From: Halobacteriales archaeon QS_6_64_34
GTDB lineage: Archaea; Halobacteriota; Halobacteria; Halobacteriales; Haloarculaceae
Direction: 5' to 3'
Assembly: GCA_003020925.1 (NCBI GenBank)
Contig: PXRT01000005.1
Location: 68,052-132,051 of the forward strand
DNA: 64,000 nucleotides
Positions 34,937 to 43,830 of this stretch are shown here, piece by piece. Position 1 is the first letter of the stretch. Each line of letters opens with the position of its first letter. Made by a program: the position numbers and the translations under genes. The notes under the pieces were generated by a model that made no database searches, was not told the DNA's origin, and worked only from the letters and a program-made list of their open reading frames with translations.

Positions 34937-35171
34937 GGTTGTAGCTCCGAGTAGGAGCCGTCCGCGAGCACGCGGTCGGAGGTGGCAACGACGGTAACGG
35001 CTGGAACGGCGTCTCGATTCCGGTGGACACGAGGCCGGCCGGGTGTCGCCCGTAGCCCCGCTGTCCGCAATGGAAGGGACTCGCGTCCCGACGACTGCGC
35101 CCGTCGTCTGCCGGCCGCCGACCCGTCGCGGGCGGCCGTGCGCTCGGTTACCGGCTGGTACAAGCCGAGTT
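34937..35171 (-). promoter_or_regulatory. Structured leader of rnj with stem-loops
   Basis: No gene lies between rnj and the membrane-protein gene. Minus-strand sequence has a TATA-like GTTTTATG at 35172-35179, then a leader of roughly 200 nt. Within it, GGGAC-GCGA-GTCCC (35076-35089, a GNRA tetraloop) sits beside GACGAC-7 nt-GTCGTC (35090-35108). Leaders of this length are unusual in an organism where most genes look leaderless. Confidence 0.5.
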
Positions 35172-35179
35172 CATAAAAC
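35172..35179 (-). promoter_or_regulatory. TATA element upstream of rnj-idsA
   Basis: Minus-strand GTTTTATG, about 235 bp before the rnj ATG. Predicted transcription start is near 35150. Confidence 0.45.
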
Positions 35180-35231
35180 GGTGTGGGTTCGGCGGGAGCG
35201 GAACGTGAGTGCGGTCGGTGTGTAAACCGTT

Positions 35232-36188
35232 TCAATTGTTACTATAGGAGTCGTCCAGCGCGTCCGAGAGCGGGTCACCGTCGGATTTGGTCTCGAAGGG
35301 AGTCGACTCGGCCGCGTCGTCATCGGCTGTCTCGACTTCCTCGTCGCTCTCGTCGAAGAGGTCGTCAGCGCTCCGGGGCTCCGCCGCCGATGCCTCGTCG
35401 TCGTCAGCCATCTCCCAGTCCGACGCGCCCTCGGTGGACGGGGAGTCCTCGGCCGGGTCCGACACCTCGGTCCCGAACTCCGATGGGTCCGGTGGGGACC
35501 ACTCCTCTGGCTGTGTGTCGGCCGGCTCTGGCTCGCTATCGGCCGGCGTCGACGGCTCGTCGTCTCCGGCCGTCGACCCGTCGTCCGTCTCCGGTGGCTC
35601 CTCGACCACTGTCTGTGCGTCGGTCGCCCGCTCCGGCGGGGAGTCGGTCGCTGTCACCCCGTCCGAGGGCTCCGTGGCCGGCCGGTCTGCCGGGGAGCCG
35701 GTGTCCGCACCGATATCGGCGTCGTCAGCGACGGCTGGCTCCTCGGCTCCATCCGCGTCTGGGGCCGCCACGTCGGCTGCCTCTGTGGCCCCCGCTGCCG
35801 TGGCTTCACCGTCCGTCTCGGCCGGCTGTTCGTCCCCAGCGGCGGATTCCGTCTCACTTTCCGTACTGTCCTCGCTACCGTCGGCGCTCGTTTCGACGGC
35901 TCGTCCCTGTGTGACACCCACCATCGTCGCGTCAGCGACGAGTTTGTGTCCCAGCCCAACGAGTCCAGACACGAAGAGCAACGCGCCGATGGCGACGAGC
36001 GCGATGGCCGCTACCGCCTGGCCGGTCGCTGCCGTCGCAACCCCGCCGTTGATGACTGTCGTGAGTACCTGACCGCCGACGAGAGTGCCGCCGACGACGA
36101 ACGCGCCGGCGACGAGTGCCACGGCGAGCAGGTAGCCGACGAAGCGGACACCGTATCGGTAAACATCTAACAACCCAGTAGCAGACAT
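35232..36188 (-). CDS. Two-helix membrane protein with long acidic tail
   Basis: 318 aa from ATG 36188 (MSATGLLDVYRYGVRFVGYLL). Two hydrophobic segments (about 16-40 and 62-85) are followed by ~220 residues of Asp/Glu/Ser/Thr/Ala/Pro low complexity with no obvious fold, ending FETKSDGDPLSDALDDSYSNN. The tail is presumably disordered and cytoplasmic or extracellular depending on topology. It lies between ipk and rnj in the mevalonate block, as a conserved haloarchaeal insertion gene, which hints at a role tied to membrane lipid supply; the function is not known. The ORF-track start at 36308 overlaps ipk and is wrong. Confidence 0.75.
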   Translation of the reverse strand: MSATGLLDVYRYGVRFVGYLLAVALVAGAFVVGGTLVGGQVLTTVINGGVATAATGQAVAAIALVAIGALLFVSGLVGLGHKLVADATMVGVTQGRAVETSADGSEDSTESETESAAGDEQPAETDGEATAAGATEAADVAAPDADGAEEPAVADDADIGADTGSPADRPATEPSDGVTATDSPPERATDAQTVVEEPPETDDGSTAGDDEPSTPADSEPEPADTQPEEWSPPDPSEFGTEVSDPAEDSPSTEGASDWEMADDDEASAAEPRSADDLFDESDEEVETADDDAAESTPFETKSDGDPLSDALDDSYSNN

Positions 36189-36231
36189 AGTCGGACAAAT
36201 GATAACTGCGGTCAAATATGTTACGACGGGA

Positions 36232-36978
36232 TTATGCCGACCCTTCGCCCGCGACCGTCGTGCCCGGCTCCCCACCGTCGAGGAACGCCCCGAGTCCCTC
36301 GGGGCCAAAGACCTGCGCCGGCGAGGACAGCGAGAGCAGCGCCCGTATCTTCCCCGCCATCCCGCCGGAGACGTCGGTCGCGTCGCTGCCGCCCAGCACC
36401 GACCGCACCGCCTCGAAGTCGGTTATGCGGTCGATAACGGCGCCGTCCTCGTCGAGCACGCCCGGCACCGTCGAGCAGACGCCGACCCGGTCGGCGGCCA
36501 CTGCCGGCGCGAGTTCGACCACGAGTTCGTCGCCGCTCAGGACCGTCGCGCCCTCGCCCCGATGGGCCACGAGGTCGCCGTGCAGGACGGGGACAAACCC
36601 CTCCGCCAGCAGCGTCCGGACCTGTCCTGTCGGGAGCTCCAGGGTCCCGTCGACATCGCGGCTGGCGGCGGAGAACGGGTGGACCGGAACGGCCGGCACG
36701 TCCCTGTCGGTCAGTGCCTCGACGATTGTGGCGTTGAGTCGCTTCATCGCGCCGTGGATGGCGGCGACCCCGGCGGCGTCGTGGGTCCCTTTGGTCGTGC
36801 TGACGCCGTAGTCGGCGGCGTGGTGGTGGCCGAAACTCCCGCCGCCATGGACGACGACGAGGCCCTCGTCGCTGTCGGCGACGGCATCGGCGGCACGGGC
36901 GAGGGCGCCTTCGTCGACAGTCTCGGGCTCCGATTTCTCGGTGACGACGCTCCCGCCGAGTTTCAGGACGACCGTCAC
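36232..36978 (-). CDS. ipk: Isopentenyl phosphate kinase
   Basis: 248 aa of the amino-acid-kinase fold: VLKLGGSVVTEKSEPETVDE (nucleotide loop, residues 4-23) and LVVVHGGGSFGHHHAADYGV (about 41-60), where the His is the catalytic residue that distinguishes IPK from other AAK enzymes. Then MSGG-like GGSDATDVSGGMAGKIRALL. It converts isopentenyl phosphate to IPP in the archaeal mevalonate pathway. The start overlaps mvk by 4 bp. Confidence 0.95.
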   Translation of the reverse strand: MTVVLKLGGSVVTEKSEPETVDEGALARAADAVADSDEGLVVVHGGGSFGHHHAADYGVSTTKGTHDAAGVAAIHGAMKRLNATIVEALTDRDVPAVPVHPFSAASRDVDGTLELPTGQVRTLLAEGFVPVLHGDLVAHRGEGATVLSGDELVVELAPAVAADRVGVCSTVPGVLDEDGAVIDRITDFEAVRSVLGGSDATDVSGGMAGKIRALLSLSSPAQVFGPEGLGAFLDGGEPGTTVAGEGSA

Positions 36979-37958
36979 TCCGCCCGGACCCCCTCGGTGT
37001 CCAGTGTCGCCCGGAACGCCTCGTCACAGCCCGGGGTGTATCGCAGGGCCGTGAGCGCGGCGTCGGTGTCGTCAAGCGCGACGATACAGCCGCCGCCGCC
37101 GGCGCCCGTGAGTTTCGCGCCGATAGCGCCCGCATCGCGGGCCGCCCACACCATCGTATCCAGCGAGCGCGAGGAGACCCCAAGCGCCGCGAGCAGCCCG
37201 TGATTGAAATCCATCAGTTCCCCCAGCGTCTCGGTGTCCTCGGTGCCCAGGACGGACTCGCCCTCCCGGACGACGTCCCCGATTGCTTCGACGGTGTCGG
37301 CGGCGAACTCGTACTCCGCACGCAGCGCCCGCACGCCGGCGACCAGTTCGCCGGTGTCGCCGGCGCCGCCGTCGTACCCGATGACGAACGGGAGATTGCC
37401 GACGCCCTCGACCCGGCTGCAGTCGTCGCCCTCGACACGGACCGCACCGCCCATCGCCGAGCAGAAGGTGTCCGCACGCGAGGCCTCACCGTCCTGGACC
37501 GCCGCCTCGACCCGGTAGGCCCGGTCGGCGATTTCTTCGGGAGCGAGCGCGACGCCCAGTTCGCGACAGCCGGCGTCGATGGCCGCACAGGCGACCGCCG
37601 CCGAGGAGCCCAGTCCCGCACCCAGCGGGATATCGCTCTCTATCCAAATCTCGAAGCCGGCCTGGGGCGCGTCGGCGGCCTCGCGGACCTGTTTGACCGC
37701 CTCGTTGACGTAGCCCATCGCGGCCTCCAGCAGGGAGTTCTCCGCATCGACGTCCGGGTGGTCCGTGCCCTCGTCAATGTACTCGACGGTAAAGCCATCG
37801 AGCTGGAGGTCCTCGGCGTGGACGACCAGCCCCGCATCTCGCTTCTCCGCCGTGACGCGGGCCCGTCGCTCGATGGCACACGGGACCGCCGGCTCGCCGT
37901 AAACGACTGCGTGCTCCCCGAACAGATACACCTTGCCGGGAGCGCTCGATGTGACCAT
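36975..37958 (-). CDS. mvk: Mevalonate kinase
   Basis: 327 aa. GHMP motifs: TSSAPGKVYLFGEHAVVYGEPAVPCA (motif 1, residues 3-28), SDIPLGAGLGSSAAVACAAIDAG (motif 2 phosphate loop, about 110-132), and AKLTGAGGGGCIVAL (motif 3, about 280). Phosphorylates mevalonate to 5-phosphomevalonate. First gene of the mvk-ipk pair; its upstream region (37959-38041) is shared with a divergent antiporter fragment and contains TAATTGAG as a possible TATA. Confidence 0.96.
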   Translation of the reverse strand: MVTSSAPGKVYLFGEHAVVYGEPAVPCAIERRARVTAEKRDAGLVVHAEDLQLDGFTVEYIDEGTDHPDVDAENSLLEAAMGYVNEAVKQVREAADAPQAGFEIWIESDIPLGAGLGSSAAVACAAIDAGCRELGVALAPEEIADRAYRVEAAVQDGEASRADTFCSAMGGAVRVEGDDCSRVEGVGNLPFVIGYDGGAGDTGELVAGVRALRAEYEFAADTVEAIGDVVREGESVLGTEDTETLGELMDFNHGLLAALGVSSRSLDTMVWAARDAGAIGAKLTGAGGGGCIVALDDTDAALTALRYTPGCDEAFRATLDTEGVRAE

Positions 37959-38041
37959 ACCCCTGCCTGTGAGCGCAGGGTGTTAGGTGTTTTCGGAGCG
38001 GGCCAAAGACGCACACGCGAAAGCTCAATTAACTACTACGA

Positions 38042-38240
38042 ATGGGTGTATACGAAACGGGACTGGCGCTGGCGGGGCTCGCAATTTTCGGCGCCGTCGT
38101 CCTGCCGCGATTGTTCGCCGACAAGCCGATGTCGTTCCCGGTTGGGGTCACGACCGGTCCCGGGACGAGGCGGCCCAACGGTGACGATGCAGAGGCGACT
38201 CCGGGCTCCGAGTCGCCCGGGACGGTGAGACGAGACGCTA
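38042..38240 (+). pseudogene. N-terminal fragment of a cation:proton antiporter
   Basis: The first ~34 codons read MGVYETGLALAGLAIFGAVVLPRLFADKPMSFP, matching the first transmembrane helix and the DKP-SFP turn of CPA-type cation:proton antiporters. After that the frame turns into Thr/Gly/Asp-rich sequence (VGVTTGPGTRRPNGDDAEAT) without hydrophobic segments and runs into the 3' end of the convergent P450. The bulk of the transporter is missing. Call is based on motif recall, so the identity is moderate. Confidence 0.5.
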
Positions 38241-39575
38241 CCGCTTTAGGACCCGCATCGACATCTCCTGTCGGGGATGGGCAGTCAGGGAGGGCATCAG
38301 CTCCAGCGGTGTCTCACCCAAAAAGTCCAGTTCGTACTGCTGGGCCGTCGCCGCGACGATGAGCTGGGCCTCGAGCATCGCCAGGTGTTTGCCGATGCAG
38401 TGGCGCGGACCGCCGCCAAAGGGGAAGTACGCAAAGCGGGGCCGTTCCGTGGCGCGTTCGGGCTTCCACCGTTCGGGGTCGAACGTCTCGGGGTCGTCGT
38501 AGAACCGCTCCGAGCGGTGGACACCCCACTGGGGGAGCATCAGCGTCATCCCCTCCTCGACGGGATAGCCCGACAGCGTCACGTCTTCCGTGGGCTCGCG
38601 GAACATCACGTACACCGGCGGGTACATGCGCATGGACTCCTGGATGACCCACTCCAGATACTCCAGTTCTCGTACGTGTTCCATCCCCGGGCTCTCGTCG
38701 CCGATGACCTCGTCTATCTCCTCGTGGACCCGGCGTTTGACCTCGGGATGCTCGGAGAGTAAGAACCACGTGTATGTCAGCGTCAGCGCCGTGGTGTCGT
38801 GGCCCGCAAGCAGCATCGTCATCATCTCGTCGCGAAGCTGTTCCGGACTCTCCACCCCGTCGTCGCGGGCCCGGATGAGCACCGAGAGGAAGTCCATCGG
38901 GCCCTCGTCGCCGCTGCCGGCCGTCCGCTCGCGCACCGCGATGATGTCGTCGAGAATCGAGTCGAGCGTCTCGACGGCCGCGTCGAACTCGGCGTCGTCG
39001 GGCATCGGCATCCACTCCGGGGCGGCAAACCGCAGCGGGTCCGGCTCGAAGCGCTGGCCCAGCGGCAGCAGCTGTTTCTCTATCGTCTCGACGCGCTCCT
39101 CGCTCAGTTCGACCCCCATCATCAAATCGAGGATGACGTCGAGCGTGGTCCGCGTCATCGCCCGCTCGACGTTGACCACGTCGCCGTCTTCCCAGCCGGC
39201 CAGCCGGTCCTCGGCGTGGCCGGTGATGCGGTCGGCCATCCCCGCGAGCCGACGCATCGAGAACGCCGGGTTGGCCAGCTGGCGCTGTTTCTCCCAGGTG
39301 TCACCCTCCGAGAGCAAGAGCCCATCGCCCAGCAGGTCCCCCAGGGCGTCCCCCTGGAAGTCCGGTTTCCGGAAGCTGTCGGCCTCCGAGACCAGCACCC
39401 GCTCGATTGCGGTCGGGTCACACAGCATCACCGTCTCCATGGGCCCCATATCGAAGTACGCCACGTCGCCGTAGGCGTCTTCCAGTGTCGAGATGAACCT
39501 GAACGGGTCGTTCGCATACGTTCGACTGCTCCCGAACAGCGGTTCGCCTTTCGGTCCGGGTGGCGTTTCTGCCAT
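38238..39575 (-). CDS. Cytochrome P450
   Basis: 445 aa, soluble type without a membrane anchor. The heme ligand motif is FAYFPFGGGPRHCIGKHLAMLEAQ (Cys about residue 389). The I-helix oxygen-activation motif is LLAGHDTTALTLTY (about 247-260), the K-helix E-x-x-R is ESMRMYPPVYVMFRE. It oxidises an unknown hydrophobic substrate using electrons from a ferredoxin; none is encoded nearby. It lies in an accessory stretch between mvk and the rpsB operon. Confidence 0.94.
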   Translation of the reverse strand: MAETPPGPKGEPLFGSSRTYANDPFRFISTLEDAYGDVAYFDMGPMETVMLCDPTAIERVLVSEADSFRKPDFQGDALGDLLGDGLLLSEGDTWEKQRQLANPAFSMRRLAGMADRITGHAEDRLAGWEDGDVVNVERAMTRTTLDVILDLMMGVELSEERVETIEKQLLPLGQRFEPDPLRFAAPEWMPMPDDAEFDAAVETLDSILDDIIAVRERTAGSGDEGPMDFLSVLIRARDDGVESPEQLRDEMMTMLLAGHDTTALTLTYTWFLLSEHPEVKRRVHEEIDEVIGDESPGMEHVRELEYLEWVIQESMRMYPPVYVMFREPTEDVTLSGYPVEEGMTLMLPQWGVHRSERFYDDPETFDPERWKPERATERPRFAYFPFGGGPRHCIGKHLAMLEAQLIVAATAQQYELDFLGETPLELMPSLTAHPRQEMSMRVLKR

Positions 39576-39682
39576 TGGCGCGGGTTAGGACTCAACACGT
39601 TTGAATCACGTGCCAACTCGAGCGGTCCGGTGTAGTCTCGTGGCGGTATCGCTGTCCCGGGACATAGCTACGACAATCCGTA

Positions 39683-40063
39683 TCACAGCCACCGAACGGG
39701 GTCGAGATTCCAGTCGGTGTTCCGTCTGGCCCACGTCCCGCCCACCCCGCCGAGTGCGCTCAAACCGACCGTATAGAGGAGGAAGAAGACGAAGACGATG
39801 GCCAAGAAGATACCGTACCCAGGCGACGAGGGCGGAATTCCGAACCCGAGGAGTCCAGCGATGAACAGCGACGGGACGAACAGCGCAAGCAGTGGCACCA
39901 TCGCGGCCACGCCAGCGAGCGTCCCGAGCCACAGCCCACTGGCGTAGCCGCCGCTGTGGCGGTTCGCCGCGACGGCGCCGCCGACGACCGACGAGAACGG
40001 GAGTATCGAGAGCGCGAGCGTGACGAGCGCGCCCCAGCCCGCGTCGACGAAGGTCTCGCGCAT
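39683..40063 (-). CDS. DUF5518 membrane protein, paralogue 1
   Basis: 126 aa from ATG 40063 (MRETFVDAGWGALVTLALSILPFSSVVGGAVAA). Four hydrophobic segments; the motif SxxGGAVAA...GxxxGxxAG..AG near the N-terminus and LYTVGLSALGGVGGTW near the end match the DUF5518 family of haloarchaea. It has about the same order of residues as the next gene, so the two arose by local duplication. Function unknown. Confidence 0.8.
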   Translation of the reverse strand: MRETFVDAGWGALVTLALSILPFSSVVGGAVAANRHSGGYASGLWLGTLAGVAAMVPLLALFVPSLFIAGLLGFGIPPSSPGYGIFLAIVFVFFLLYTVGLSALGGVGGTWARRNTDWNLDPVRWL

Positions 40064-40115
40064 ACTGTCAGCGGTGTCGGCAGCAGCGGATATATAATGT
40101 ATGTGTCCGGCCCGT

Positions 40116-40487
40116 TCAGATATCGAGTTCGTGTTTGGCGTAGTTACCCAGCCACCCACCGAGCGCGCTCAGCCCGACCGTGTACAGAGCGCTGACGATG
40201 GCAGCGATGAGCACGAAGAGGAGGCCAAAGGCACTGAACATCGGCGGCGCGTTCGTCCCCAGGAGGAACGCACCGAACAGGAGGAACGTCAGGCCAAAGA
40301 AGACCGCCCCGATTAGCAGACCGATGACCCCGGAGATGGCGCCGACCCGGAGCCCGTCCGAGCGGGTCCCGCCCTGAAGATAGCCGGCGACCGCCCCGCC
40401 GAGTGCGGGCGAGAGCGGGACGAAACTCAGGACGACGCTCGCAACGGCCCCGATGACGGCGTTGAGGAAGGTGTCGTGTTCTCCCAT
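40116..40487 (-). CDS. DUF5518 membrane protein, paralogue 2
   Basis: 123 aa (MGEHDTFLNAVIGAVASVVL...), four hydrophobic segments, PLSPALGGAVAGYLQGGTRSDGLRVGAISGVIG as the DUF5518 signature, and LYTVGLSALGGWLGNYAKHEL close to that of paralogue 1. Located 52 bp upstream of it, same strand, so probably co-transcribed. Role unknown; pairs like this suggest a hetero-oligomeric membrane complex or dosage. Confidence 0.8.
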   Translation of the reverse strand: MGEHDTFLNAVIGAVASVVLSFVPLSPALGGAVAGYLQGGTRSDGLRVGAISGVIGLLIGAVFFGLTFLLFGAFLLGTNAPPMFSAFGLLFVLIAAIVSALYTVGLSALGGWLGNYAKHELDI

Positions 40488-40571
40488 CGCACCCCTATAC
40501 AGAAGCGGCCCTACTATGTTTTGGGTTCTATCGGCACTGGGGACCGAGAAGAAAAGAAACAGACTGCGCGC

Positions 40572-41369
40572 TTACAGTTCGGATTCGAAGTCGTCGAGCC
40601 CGTATGTGGGCTCGGCGCCGCGGCGGTCGAGCGTCTCGTTGGCCAGCAGCCAGTACACCACGGAGAGGGCCTTGCGCCCCTTGTTGTTGGTCGGGACGAC
40701 CAGGTCCACGTTCGAGGTGGTGTTGTTGGAGTCACACATCGCGATGACCGGGATGCCGACCGTGATGGCCTCCTTGACGGCCTGTGCGTCACCGATGGGG
40801 TCGGTGACGACCACGACGTCCGGCTCGATGTAGCCGTCGTAGTCCGGGTTCGTCAGTGTCCCGGGGATAAAGCGGCCCGTGCGGGCACGGGCGCCGACGG
40901 CGTCGGCGAACTTCTCGGCCGGGAACCGGCCGTACTGGCGCGAGGAAGCCACCAGAATCTGCTGGGGCTCGTAGTTGGCCAGGAAGTTCGCGGCGGTCCG
41001 GATGCGCTGGTCGGTCATCGAGACGTCCAGCACGTAGAGCCCGTCGGTCCTGACCCGATGGATGAACCGCTCCATGTCCTTGGTCTTTTGCTGGGTCCCG
41101 ATGTGGACACCGGCGCCCAGATAGTCCTCGACGGGGATGAGGAGGTCGGCCTCGCTCTGCTCGTCGGGCATGACGTCCTCGTCGAGCTGGGGGGCCTCGT
41201 CGTCGGCCTCGTCGGCTGTCTCTGCGTCGGCCGCCTCGTCGGCGGTCTCAGCGGGCTGTTCGGCGTCCGTCTCGGTCTCCGCGTCGGCGTCGTCGACGAC
41301 CTCGTCCTCCTCGGACGGGTCGAACTCGGACTCCTCTGCGTCGAGACCTTCTTTCTCGTTGCCGCTCAT
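40572..41369 (-). CDS. rpsB: 30S ribosomal protein S2
   Basis: 265 aa. An acidic N-terminal extension (about 65 residues, [19 protein letters not shown] type) typical of haloarchaea precedes the S2 fold: [40 protein letters not shown], then [14 protein letters not shown] region and [17 protein letters not shown]. Last gene of the long leftward translation operon; its ATG overlaps the enolase stop by 4 bp. Confidence 0.96.
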   Translation of the reverse strand: MSGNEKEGLDAEESEFDPSEEDEVVDDADAETETDAEQPAETADEAADAETADEADDEAPQLDEDVMPDEQSEADLLIPVEDYLGAGVHIGTQQKTKDMERFIHRVRTDGLYVLDVSMTDQRIRTAANFLANYEPQQILVASSRQYGRFPAEKFADAVGARARTGRFIPGTLTNPDYDGYIEPDVVVVTDPIGDAQAVKEAITVGIPVIAMCDSNNTTSNVDLVVPTNNKGRKALSVVYWLLANETLDRRGAEPTYGLDDFESEL

Positions 41370-42571
41370 ACTGCGTTGTCCTCGATACGGATGAGTTCGT
41401 TCAGCTTGGCAGTGCGCTCGCCGCCGACGGCGCCGGTCTTGATGAACTCGGCGCCGGTCGCCACGGCGAGGTGTGCGATGGTCGTGTCCTCGGTCTCCCC
41501 GCTTCGGTGGGAGACGACCGAGGCGTAGCCGTTCTCGGTCGCCAGTTCGATGGCGTCGACGGCGTCCGAGAGGGTCCCAATCTGGTTGGGCTTGATGAGG
41601 ATGGAGTTGCCGGCGCCCTGCTGGATGCCGGTCTGCAGGCGGGAGACGTTCGTGACGAACAGGTCGTCACCGCAGATGAGCGTCCGGTCGCCGACCCGCT
41701 CGGTCAGCTCCGTATGCCCCTCGTAGTCGTTCTCGTCGAGGGGGTCCTCGACGTAGACGAGGTCGTACTCCTCGACCTTCTCGGCGATGTAGTCTATCAT
41801 CTCACCGGTCGATTTGACGCCGTCGTCGAAGACGTAGCCGTCCTCGTCCTCGTCGTAGAGTTCGGCGCCGGCGACGTCCAGTCCGAACTGGATGGTAAAG
41901 CCGACGTCGTCCGCGACCGTCTCGACGGCCTCAGCCATGATTTCGAAGGCCTCGTCGTCGGTGACCGACGGCGCCCACGCGCCCTCGTCACCCTTGCCGG
42001 CCGGGATGCCCCGGTCGGCGAGCATGTCGTGGACCTCCTGGTGGACCGCCGCGTTGGCGAAGACGGCCTCCTCGACGCTCGGGGCGCCGACGGGGGCCGA
42101 CAGGAACTCCTGGATGTTGGTTGCGTCGGCGGCGTGCTCGCCGCCGCCGATGATGTTACCCAGCGGCGTCGGGTACTCATTTCCCCGGAAGGTCCCACCG
42201 AGGTGTTGGTATAGCGGCGCGCCCAGGACGTCGGCGCCGGCCGCGGCGGCTGCCATCGAGATGGCGACCGCGCTGTTGGCCCCGATGCTGGAGAAGTCGT
42301 CCGTCCCGTCCGCACCGCGCAGGGCGGTGTCGACCTCGCGCTGGTTGCCGGCGTGTACTTCGCCGATGAGGCGGGGTAAAGCGTCTTCACGAGCGCTCGC
42401 GATGGCCTCCTGAGCCGGCAGTTCCAGAGCCTCGTACTCGCCGGTGCTTGCGCCGCTCGGTGCCTTGCCGCGGCCAAAGCCCCCACTCTCTGTGAGGACG
42501 TCGGCCTCGACGGTTGCGTTGCCACGCGAGTCGAGCACGCGGCGGAGTCGGATGTCAGTGATTAGCGTCAT
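41366..42571 (-). CDS. eno: Enolase (phosphopyruvate hydratase)
   Basis: 401 aa. The signature [15 protein letters not shown] and the active-site regions [13 protein letters not shown] (about 36-48), [12 protein letters not shown] and [19 protein letters not shown] are all present; the Lys and Glu acid-base residues fall in these. Glycolytic/gluconeogenic conversion of 2-phosphoglycerate to PEP. Position within the ribosomal operon is the usual archaeal arrangement. Start overlaps rpoK stop. Confidence 0.97.
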   Translation of the reverse strand: MTLITDIRLRRVLDSRGNATVEADVLTESGGFGRGKAPSGASTGEYEALELPAQEAIASAREDALPRLIGEVHAGNQREVDTALRGADGTDDFSSIGANSAVAISMAAAAAGADVLGAPLYQHLGGTFRGNEYPTPLGNIIGGGEHAADATNIQEFLSAPVGAPSVEEAVFANAAVHQEVHDMLADRGIPAGKGDEGAWAPSVTDDEAFEIMAEAVETVADDVGFTIQFGLDVAGAELYDEDEDGYVFDDGVKSTGEMIDYIAEKVEEYDLVYVEDPLDENDYEGHTELTERVGDRTLICGDDLFVTNVSRLQTGIQQGAGNSILIKPNQIGTLSDAVDAIELATENGYASVVSHRSGETEDTTIAHLAVATGAEFIKTGAVGGERTAKLNELIRIEDNAV

Positions 42572-42747
42572 TTGTGGTCACCACGTTTGACGGTGAACGG
42601 AAGCACCCCGGCGTCGTACTCCTCGGCCGCGATGAGGATGGGCTGGGTGTGTTCCGTCTCGATGAGCACGGGTGCGCCGTGGGCCAGCTGGAGCGCGCGA
42701 GCGCCCAGTTTGCGGGCCTTCTCGTATCGGCTTTCCTGTGCGTTCAT
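42568..42747 (-). CDS. rpoK: DNA-directed RNA polymerase subunit K
   Basis: 59 aa, too short for the ORF track: [23 protein letters not shown]... then [34 protein letters not shown]. This is the RpoK/Rpb6/omega core ([22 protein letters not shown]). It stabilises the assembled polymerase. Start overlaps rpoN stop by 4 bp, and the stop overlaps the eno ATG, so it is fully embedded in the operon. Confidence 0.94.
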   Translation of the reverse strand: MNAQESRYEKARKLGARALQLAHGAPVLIETEHTQPILIAAEEYDAGVLPFTVKRGDHK

Positions 42748-42941
42748 TGGTAGGGAGCGACGATGTCGACCAGGTCCTTGTGTGAGACGAGCATCCGGCG
42801 ACAGCAGTGTCGCTCGACGCCGAGTTCGTCGAGGACCATCTCGGGGTCCTCGGGCTCTTCGGCCTCGCGGGTTCGGGCCTTGAACTCCTCCCAGTGCTCG
42901 CCGACGACGTTACCGCACGTGAAACACCGGACCGGTACCAT
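42744..42941 (-). CDS. rpoN: DNA-directed RNA polymerase subunit N
   Basis: 65 aa from ATG 42941 ([17 protein letters not shown]). The zinc site of Rpb10/RpoN is complete: CFTCG near the N-terminus and CCRRM (about residues 46-50). The ORF track starts one codon earlier (MM); the second Met matches the family. RpoN anchors subunits D and L in the polymerase. Confidence 0.95.
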   Translation of the reverse strand: MVPVRCFTCGNVVGEHWEEFKARTREAEEPEDPEMVLDELGVERHCCRRMLVSHKDLVDIVAPYQ

Positions 42942-42955
42942 CATATCAAATCACC

Positions 42956-43354
42956 TCAGCGGTAGGATTTCTGGTACCGGGCCCGTGCGCCGGGACCGCC
43001 CCACTTCTTGGGTTCGGACTGGCGGACGTCGTTGACCAGCAGCGAGCGGTCGAACTCCATGAACGCGTCACGGAGCTCGGCGTCGTTGGTGAAGTCGACG
43101 AGGCCACGCGCGATGGCGGTACGGGCCGCGTCGGCCTGCCCCATCACGCCGCCGCCCTCGACGGAGACGTCGACGTCGACGTCGTCGCGGAGAGCGTCCT
43201 CGGCGATGCGGAACGGCTCCAGCATCTTCAGCTGAGCCAGCTCCGGGTCGACCAGTTCGACCGGCTGGGAGTCGATACGCACGCGACCCTCGCCCTCGCG
43301 GATGGTGGCGCGAGCGACGGCGGTCTTTTTCTTGCCAGACGTGTTCGTTACCAT
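42956..43354 (-). CDS. rpsI: 30S ribosomal protein S9
   Basis: 132 aa ending in the invariant RARYQKSYR tail whose Arg contacts the P-site tRNA. Internal [20 protein letters not shown] matches the S9 core. It overlaps L13 by 7 bp and lies 14 bp upstream of rpoN. Confidence 0.96.
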   Translation of the reverse strand: MVTNTSGKKKTAVARATIREGEGRVRIDSQPVELVDPELAQLKMLEPFRIAEDALRDDVDVDVSVEGGGVMGQADAARTAIARGLVDFTNDAELRDAFMEFDRSLLVNDVRQSEPKKWGGPGARARYQKSYR

Positions 43355-43830
43355 GTCTTGTTCGCTCCGAGTGTCTCGCTCACTTCCGCGAGCGTGACGA
43401 ATTTGATGTTCGAGAGTCGGTCCAGCGACGTCCCTTCGAGCACCGCTGCTTCGACGGCTTCGCCGTCTCCGCTTTGCGGGCTACCGCCCGCGCTGTCCTC
43501 GTCGTATGGGTTACCCACGTAGACGCGGACGTTCTCGAACGCCTCGCGGCCACGCTGCTCCTTGTGGGGCAGCATGCCACGGATGGAGCGCTTGAGGATG
43601 CCGTCCGGTCGCTTCGGGTAGAAGTACTGGTTGTCGGCGCCGATGTCGATGCGTTTCTTGTACTTCTCCTTTATCTGCTCTTCGCGGCCGGTGATGACCG
43701 CGCCCTCGGCGTTGACCACGGCGACGGTCTGCCCGTCGAGGGCCGTCTCGGCCACCTGTGAGGCGACCCGGCCCATGATACAGTCGCGGGCGTCGACGAC
43801 GACGTCGGCGTCGAACTCCGCGACGCTCAT
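43348..43830 (-). CDS. rplM: 50S ribosomal protein L13, with an unusual insertion
   Basis: 160 aa. Core: [41 protein letters not shown] and [28 protein letters not shown]. The segment after GNPYDED ([18 protein letters not shown]) then returns to [15 protein letters not shown] do not expect it in haloarchaeal L13, which normally goes almost directly from NPYDE to the GTSLDRLSN motif; the extra ~15-18 residues make this copy longer than usual. The insert DNA contains two perfect hairpins (see finding). Confidence 0.95.
   Translation of the reverse strand: MSVAEFDADVVVDARDCIMGRVASQVAETALDGQTVAVVNAEGAVITGREEQIKEKYKKRIDIGADNQYFYPKRPDGILKRSIRGMLPHKEQRGREAFENVRVYVGNPYDEDSAGGSPQSGDGEAVEAAVLEGTSLDRLSNIKFVTLAEVSETLGANKTW

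Noticed and set aside
33629-34954. 441-aa plus-strand ORF opposite rnj
   Set aside because: Shadow of the RNase J gene; RNase J motifs are intact on the other strand.
35183-35914. 243-aa Arg/Pro/Ser-rich ORF
   Set aside because: Antisense of the low-complexity acidic tail; such repetitive reverse frames are expected.
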